Shown in pieces: positions 57,555-64,000 of a DNA stretch of 64,000 nt. The stretch comes from Epiperipatus broadwayi (Eukaryota > Onychophora > Udeonychophora > Euonychophora > Peripatidae): assembly GCA_028023455.1 (NCBI GenBank), contig JAQFVV010000229.1, positions 1,753,817 through 1,817,816 on the forward strand. The letters are read 5' to 3'. Within the stretch, counting starts at the first letter, position 1, and the number at the start of each line of letters is the position of its first letter. A model generated the notes under the pieces. It saw only the letters and a program-made list of their open reading frames with translations. It had not been told where the DNA came from and did no database searches. The translations under genes were made by a program, and so were the position numbers.

Positions 57555-57600
57555 TTCAGTACTAAGGATTTAGCCTTATATAAGTATTATAGTTGTTATA
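57555..57600 (+). repeat. short copy of palindromic repeat arm
   Basis: CAGTACTAAGGATTTAGCCT followed by TATATAAGTATTATA matches the arm of the 46369 foldback (GTACTAAGGTTTTAGCCTTA...). Only about 45 bp survives. Confidence 0.45.
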
Positions 57601-57935
57601 AATTAGGTAGGTATTATCTTAGGGGTAAAAGTATGTCTCTACACTAGGATGCCATACATTGTTTAATAATTCATAAATAAAACAAAAAAATGAAAAGTTT
57701 AATATTAAAAATATTTAATAAAAAAATTCTGAGATATTATTATTATAATTAATGATCAAAAGAAATTGTTTTTGGCAAATGAAATTATTTTGAAAAGTAG
57801 TGGCAGAAATAAAATCTAAGAAACATTATTATCCTTTATCAAGAGTTTTGAATTGTGAATCAGATCATTGCAACAAATGTTGAAAATAATGTTTGTAAGA
57901 TGTGTTATTATATTGAATAAAGTATAAAACAATAT

Positions 57936-58040
57936 GTCTTGTATTGGTGGTCGAGAGGTCAGCACGACTGCCTTGCACTTGCAGGCAATTTCCCGGGTTG
58001 CGAGTTCGCGTTCCAGCTGATGCTATGACACTTAAAAAAA
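57936..58040 (+). mobile_element. tRNA-derived SINE with perfect 16-bp target duplication
   Basis: AAGTATAAAACAATAT flanks the insert at 57920-57935 and 58041-58056. The + strand carries the A-box TGGTCGAGAGG, a TGCCT/AGGCA stem-loop, a CCCGGG extra arm, the B-box-like AGTTCGCGTTCC, then GCTGATGCTATGACACTT and an A tail. It is the only copy on the + strand and one of the youngest. Confidence 0.88.
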
Positions 58041-58059
58041 AAGTATAAAACAATATATT

Positions 58060-59990
58060 ATGAGAAATATACTATAACTTAATTACTCTTTGGTATTTGT
58101 TTTCAATATTAAGAGCATTCATATTTTGTCAGAGTGAGTTGAAAGTTCTCCTCTGAAAATTTATTAAATATTAATTAGTATATTTGCAGTGCTTAATTAT
58201 TATTATCCTTACTCTATGGTTCTTTCTATTATAGCATATATCATATACAAGAACCCTGAGTTAGCCTATGTGTTACCATTTATTTAGCCAAGGTTATTTT
58301 TCCGGTAGTTTGTTCATTCTGTTTTACTCTTATTAGGTTATTATTTTGGACAATACAGATATAGATTATGCTCATGTAAATAGATGAATGATTGCAACTG
58401 GATCACAAACTGGTTGCTTTATAAATCTACATTATGTAGATTCAATACTCTCAATCATAAAGAAAAAAATTAATGGAAATGAATAAATAATAAATTGAAA
58501 TAATAAATGAGTATCTTTATGGCCATACATTTGTCTTGAATCAAAATCCTTCCAATCTGTGAAATAAAATTGAGCTCAATTGGATACAAAATAGGTAAAT
58601 TAATAAAACTGGTATAAAACATTTATAAATTATTGTGAATAAACAAAGATTTTGTCACTCAATTGTACTAATATATACATGTAAATATAAATTGTTATAT
58701 TATTTTATTATATTTGTTAATTAAAATTAGTGTTATTAATAGTTTTTGCTTATTTATTTCTCAAGTGAATTCCAAGTAGATTATTTTACTTTATCTTATA
58801 ATAATATCATAAATATGAAGAGGATAAGTCAGGAAACAAGGCTAGATCTGTATCAAGATGTCCTTCACGTGGACCCAGTCCAATCATTATTCATGATTAT
58901 TATAAAGTATTTAATAAAAAAATAAAAATTGTATAGTCACTCCAACATTTATACAGTCACCTATTTGTAGTCATAATTTCCCTAAACTAAATTAATTTGT
59001 GGATATATTATATTTTCTTATATATTTTGATTAGTGGCATATTACAGTTACAATATGTTTGTCTTGATAAAAATGTTCAACATTGATAATATTAAATTCA
59101 AATTTAATGTTCTTCATATATAAAACATTAATAGTATTAACTCTAATTTTAATAGGAAGAAAATATGCCTTAATTTTTTATTCAGCACTCTCTTACTGCA
59201 AATTTATAATAAGATTCCTGATGCATTTAAAAGCAGATAGTTTTCATCATCTCCACCCAAAAAAATGCAAATTTTATTCAGAATTAATTAAAACAAACTT
59301 TTAGCATACATAGAATTAAAGTGCATTAAAAAATAAATACAAAACAACTTTTCTTTAATAATAATTTTCATACTTATAAAAGCTTTAATTTTTTCCTGAC
59401 AAAAATATGTCATCATAAGTAGAAGTGAATTTTGCAAATATTTCACCACTATGAATTCTTGCTTGTAAAAAATAATCATATATATATTACAATATCCTTA
59501 TCATATATGAAGTTTAAGCCAACAATAAATATTTAAATTTAAAATATTTGAAAACTAGTTACATTATATTCTCTGAACTATCCCATATGATAATAATAAT
59601 AATTTTTATTTAAATGAGCATTTTTGTAAAATAAATAAATAGTGGATTATGAATTTTAAGAAAGTTTTTTCGACAATGATGCAAAAGAAATTCACAGTTG
59701 TATTAGGTAATTGCAAAAACAAAAAACTTTGATAAGAGAATATAAAATGCACCAAAAAGTTTAAGAATATTAACTTAATTGTTTTTGTAAAAGTTTATTT
59801 TAATTTAATGAATTGTGATGCAATGGATTATTGATTTTGTCCAATACATTACATTCAAATGCCAATCATAAAATGTAAAATTATCATTAAAAAAAATCAC
59901 AATAACTGAAATGTATTTATTATAAACTACATTTACACACAGCTTGATGTTTTTTTAGTAATATTTTACTAAAATCTTTAATCAAATTTT
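58060..59990. other. AT-rich DNA, nothing recognised
   Basis: I see no exon, RNA gene or element in this stretch; the open stretch at 59083-59304 has no family motif. Confidence 0.45.
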
Positions 59991-59996
59991 GTAGAT

Positions 59997-60026
59997 CTGA
60001 TGAAGACTGCATGGTACAGCCGAAAC
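59997..60026 (+). ncRNA. hammerhead-like core, isolated PLE terminus
   Basis: CTGATGA at 59997-60003 and GAAAC at 60022-60026 are both perfect core blocks. Between them, CTG/CAG plus a G-C pair with one bulged A make a short stem II. After GAAAC comes TGTAATCAATAA, leaving at most a minimal stem III, as in PLE hammerheads. No PLE coding sequence was found next to it. Confidence 0.5.
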
Positions 60027-60059
60027 TGTAATCAATAATAAGTTTTTTTGGTGAAAAGT

Positions 60060-62400
60060 GTAAGATTTTTGAAATTCAATATCATTATTTCTTTTCTTTC
60101 AATTTTAAGCTTTTTACTATTACTATTATTTAATTATTATATATTTGAACCTGGGGTAACAAATGAAACATTTTGCCTTAGAAAACATTACAATTGGTCT
60201 TACTTTATGAGGAATTTTGGAACCTTAGTTGAACTTACTAAGAGCAAAGTTGTGTATACATACAACTTTTAAAACCACATTATTAGATGTTTAACACTAA
60301 ATTTATAATGAAAATCAAGAACTCTTTAAAATTTAAATTAAATGTTTTAAATAATTCACCTACAAGTACTATGAGTAAAATTTGGCAGGATATTTTTCTT
60401 AGTTATACATTATTTTAGAATGATGTGAAGCATCTAAATTACATTCATTTACATAAAACTGAATCATTTTTTATCTACACTTGACATCAGTCATAATGAT
60501 TATGATTTCATGTTACCTTTCACATATTGTAAAATTAACATTTCCCCCCTCCTGTATATATGTTAATATTTGTTTTATTTGCTATTAATAAAGTTTATTT
60601 TATATACATAATTCATCTTAGAATTAAATATAAAGAGATGCAAGTAAAATGCAGAAATATAATTGGTCCAGCTTCATTCACCAATAGGGAAGGCAGCATC
60701 ACTTTACAATTGTAGTTTAACATCTTGGCACAGTAATTAACGCATATAATTGCCTGGCTGTTTGAACCATGTATTTTTTTTTTTCTGTTTACAAGCAGAT
60801 TTGGATTTTTCTTTCAGGTAGCCAGCCCAAAGACAACTCAATTACCTATTCTATATTACTGGTAAATTAATGTCTAGCTATTATTAATTAAAGAAAAGTT
60901 TCAAATATCAAATTAATCCGAGTTAGATAGGTAAATGTTGTGCTGGTTTTTAAAATAAAGAATACTACTAATATAACTTTCACAACTAAGAGGTTTCATA
61001 TTCCTATATATTCACAGTTTACGATTTAAATTTGCATTAATTGAACAATAATTTGATTAGCTAGCTATATTGTCCTTGGGTCAATTAAATAAATTATTTA
61101 CACAGAATTATTTTTCTTCCCATTAATTTTTTTTATCAAGAATGTTTATTACTTGTATATGCAGATGTTATTCAAAGGATAGATACATCAATATGTCAGT
61201 TAATAATTTTTACTTCTATTTTGTATATGCTATGAATTAAAAAAAAAACAGTCTAAATGTTGTTGCGTTGCCTCATGTTTTTAAATGTCCTGTGATGACT
61301 TTATGTTATATGGTTAAGTGCGTGACCAAAAATGTTATCTTAAAATATCAGTGAATACAGTTTTGTTTTCTAACGTATATAATTGTCTATCAACATATCT
61401 AAAAACTATAAATCAATGGCAAATTATAAGAAATGATGGTCAAAAATTCTCACTTTTTATCTCGATGTGCAAATCAATAGTTATGCTAACTAAATAAGTC
61501 AAATACAGTACATATATATTCCACGTATACATTATACAGAAGTGACATCTACCTTTTTATTTTATAAACAGATACATTAAAAACTTCTGTACTCCCTCCC
61601 AATTCTTTGCTATAATACAAATTATTAAACCATTGCTTTTTAATTTAAAAAGTCAATGAAGTTTATTAATTTTTATTTTTTTTGCTACCATTTTATATAT
61701 ATAGATCGACATTCATTGATTTCCAATGAAACAGTAATCAAAGATTCTTTAATTAATAGCCAGTTATTTTGTTACAATTGGTGGCGTAATATATTATAAA
61801 ATGTTAATAGTTTAGAATTCTTTTGAAATTGTTAGGTTTTCCCATTTTACAATGTTTATTTTGCTCAAATTATTTTTGTAATCGCACACAATGAAGTTTA
61901 ATATTTATAAAATTTTAATTGAAATTGTTTATCAAAATGTCTGATAAACAGAATAATTATAGATTATCGAACAAAGGATTTCATGGCAACAAAATTCAGT
62001 TAACTAATCTCTTTCAAAAATAGAATTTTAAAATAAAAGCTTATTTTGATTTCATTTGTAATGTGATATTTTAGAACCCCGTTTTCTCGCTGAGCGTTGA
62101 AAGAAAGTGTTAATACTGAAAGAAATGTCATATTGAAGAATATAACGTGTTAGAAACATAAGTCAAATAAAGATTTTTAAAAAAATACTTTAACCCTAGC
62201 GTTTCTGTTTTCATTTATGTAGTGTTTGTGAAATTGTCAACCGAATAAAGTAAAAAAAAATCCAGTTTAGTTCATCGAATGAAGCTATTATGTTGAACGC
62301 CATGAAATTCAAGTGATCTACACACATCATCTATTAATTTATATAATTATTTATATTAATGTACAATATTTAAAATAATTTTAATAACTTAATTTAAAAG
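60060..62400. other. AT-rich DNA, nothing recognised
   Basis: No gene seen. A weak tRNA-like pair of boxes (TGGCACAGTAA near 60725, CTGTTTGAACC near 60758) may be a SINE fossil. Confidence 0.4.
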
Positions 62401-62417
62401 CGCAGTTTTTGTTAATA

Positions 62418-62686
62418 ATTCTTAATCAGAAGATAGTCAGCCTTCGACATGCATTGTTTAATCATGTTACTAACTCACTGGTGTTATAGTGAGTATGCAG
62501 GACACTCATTCTGAAATGCTTTAGATTGGCCTATATAATTGCATTTAGATACAAAGAAAAAACTCTCTTTTCTTTTAAAAGTCTCCATCTTGTGTTTGGA
62601 TTTTGAGTGTTTTGCATACTTGCTATAATATCTGTGAGTTAGTAACATGGTTAAACAGTGCATATGGAAGGTTTCTGATTAAGAAG
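62418..62686. mobile_element. foldback MITE-like element, about 270 bp
   Basis: Imperfect inverted arms of about 100 bp: TTCTTAATCAGAA outside, then CAT(G/A)TGCA(T/C)TGTTTAA, CATGTTACTAACTCAC and TTATAG. The central part has ATGCTTTAGATTGGCCTATA, closely matching 46773. The CTCTTTTCTTTTAAAAGTC / ATCTTG order parallels the centre of the 46.4-kb family, so these may be distant relatives. No clear target duplication. Confidence 0.6.
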
Positions 62687-62689
62687 TAT

Positions 62690-64000
62690 TAAAATAAATA
62701 CATAACATTCTTAAAGGATTATCCTTATGCAGGGATTATTACATGCTACCTAGGCAATCATTATCATTTATTTTTACGTATTTAAGATAAATGATTGTAA
62801 GAAACTTTTTTTGTTTGTTATGTGCATCATCATCACAAACTGAGATAACCGAAAAGAGCAATATATTGTTTATCAGTATTCAAGACATAACAAAGTGGTG
62901 TGTTGAACACAGGAATATGAATCTGATTATTAATACTAGATCCAAAACTTCATAAGTTGCTATAGAAATTTGAGCCTAATACAAAGAGCAGCAAGAATTT
63001 TCACAACAGCAAAGCAACATCAAAACTGGCAATTCAACAAATGTACATTTGTTAAATAAGCTGATAAAATAATATATATTTAACTTGTAGAATTTGATGT
63101 AAACAATCCATTAAAAAGTCCTTTATATTTAAACCAGTAAAGAAATAACATTTTAAATAAAATTATGTGTAGCAAGTAAGTAATTAAAATGACATCCCTT
63201 TCTGAAATGCCTTAATAAAAACTCTATCATGATATAAACAATAAACTAAGCCAATTTTTCAATCTATATAACTAGGTACATTGATTGTCTACATTTTTGA
63301 AAGAAATATTATGTCAGAATGAAGAAATTTCAGGAATATGATTCAACCTTAAAAGATTTCCCAAGAGTAATGACTTTTGCAACATGTCTCCTTGAATCAT
63401 TTTAAAGGAGAATATCTGATGATTGTTATGAAAATAACTGCTCACTATTTTTAAATTAACACCCAGTAAGGTCATAAAATGGAATAGGGTATGAACTATT
63501 ATCAAAGATATTAAAAAAATTTCAAAATTTAAATGTCATGGAAACCAAAAAACAAATAATCATAAAACCTTAAAGGCAAAATCAGTTAAAATAATGGAAA
63601 TCCAAATAGAAGGTAGAAATCAATTGTTATTGTTGTGTATATCAAACAGAAAAGTAAATGCTGTAAAAATTGAGAAGTCAGAGATGATCTTGCTAAGTTA
63701 AATTACATTGTCTTATGAGAGTAAGTATATCCAATGTAAACAAAATACAAAAAGTATTGTAACAAAAACTCTCATAGTACAACGAGGTAGGGATTTTTCT
63801 TATGATACTTAAAAAGTGCAAAAAGTTAACTAAAATGCAAAATAACTTCACTGTTTCTTTAAACTTCACTTAAATACCTTAAATAGCAATCCAATAAAAT
63901 TGAAAGTTGTGGGAAAGATTCCAGACAAATTAAATAAGCAGATAATACAGATTATACTGGAGATTAACATTTATATTAAAAAAGAGTAATATAGAAAACA
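62690..64000. other. AT-rich DNA, nothing recognised
   Basis: No exon or element recognised up to the end of the window. Confidence 0.45.

Noticed and set aside
1-64000. CRISPR arrays, rRNA genes, bacterial-style operons
   Set aside because: Introns, SINEs and LTR elements show eukaryotic nuclear DNA. No regular spacer-repeat array or rRNA motif was seen.

Overview
The window reads as animal nuclear DNA, very AT-rich, with one recognisable host gene split by multi-kilobase introns and a dense layer of decayed transposable elements. The gene is the 3' end of an ADAM10/Kuzbanian metalloprotease on the + strand. Its tail sequence, the SINE, LINE, Penelope and Ty3-type elements and the AT bias fit an arthropod. 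A chelicerate (spider-like) source is my guess from the protein and LINE style, not something the sequence proves.

Layout. 1-21.1 kb: the last four ADAM10 coding exons (1607-1715, 9217-9428, 14409-14567, 20509-20772) and a candidate 3' end near 21.13 kb. The introns hold a mariner fragment, an RTE-type LINE fragment, two tRNA-derived SINEs, a Tc1 fragment, short palindromic elements and an array of degenerate short repeats. 21-31 kb: AT-rich DNA with no gene seen, including a second array of the same degenerate repeat and a diverged copy of the window's first 90 bases. 31-39 kb: two pieces of a non-LTR retrotransposon (endonuclease end, then reverse-transcriptase end), a TATA-flanked foldback, a 230-bp tandem duplication and two more SINEs. 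40-42 kb: a Penelope-like element (PLE) remnant with inverted and direct terminal repeats. 42.8-47.1 kb: a complete but dead hAT transposon with a perfect 8-bp target duplication; inside its transposase lies a second PLE fragment flanked by inverted, hammerhead-like terminal repeats. 46.3-49.2 kb: a palindromic repeat family, a perfect 151-bp tandem duplication and a 62-65-bp minisatellite. 50.9-57.4 kb: an LTR retrotransposon with about 1.8-kb LTRs whose interior carries only gag. Its coiled-coil part and capsid part lie in different frames, with a canonical -1 slippery heptamer in the overlap. 57.9-64 kb: one intact SINE with a perfect 16-bp target duplication, a hammerhead-like core, one foldback, and otherwise featureless AT-rich DNA.

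Function. Only ADAM10 looks like a working gene. The exons encode the end of the cysteine-rich ectodomain, the transmembrane helix and the cytosolic tail, which carries a PPxY motif. Everything else is mobile DNA in various stages of decay. The most informative parts are the hammerhead-like PLE termini, the gag-only LTR element with its possible frameshift site, and the hAT element that works as a nested time marker.
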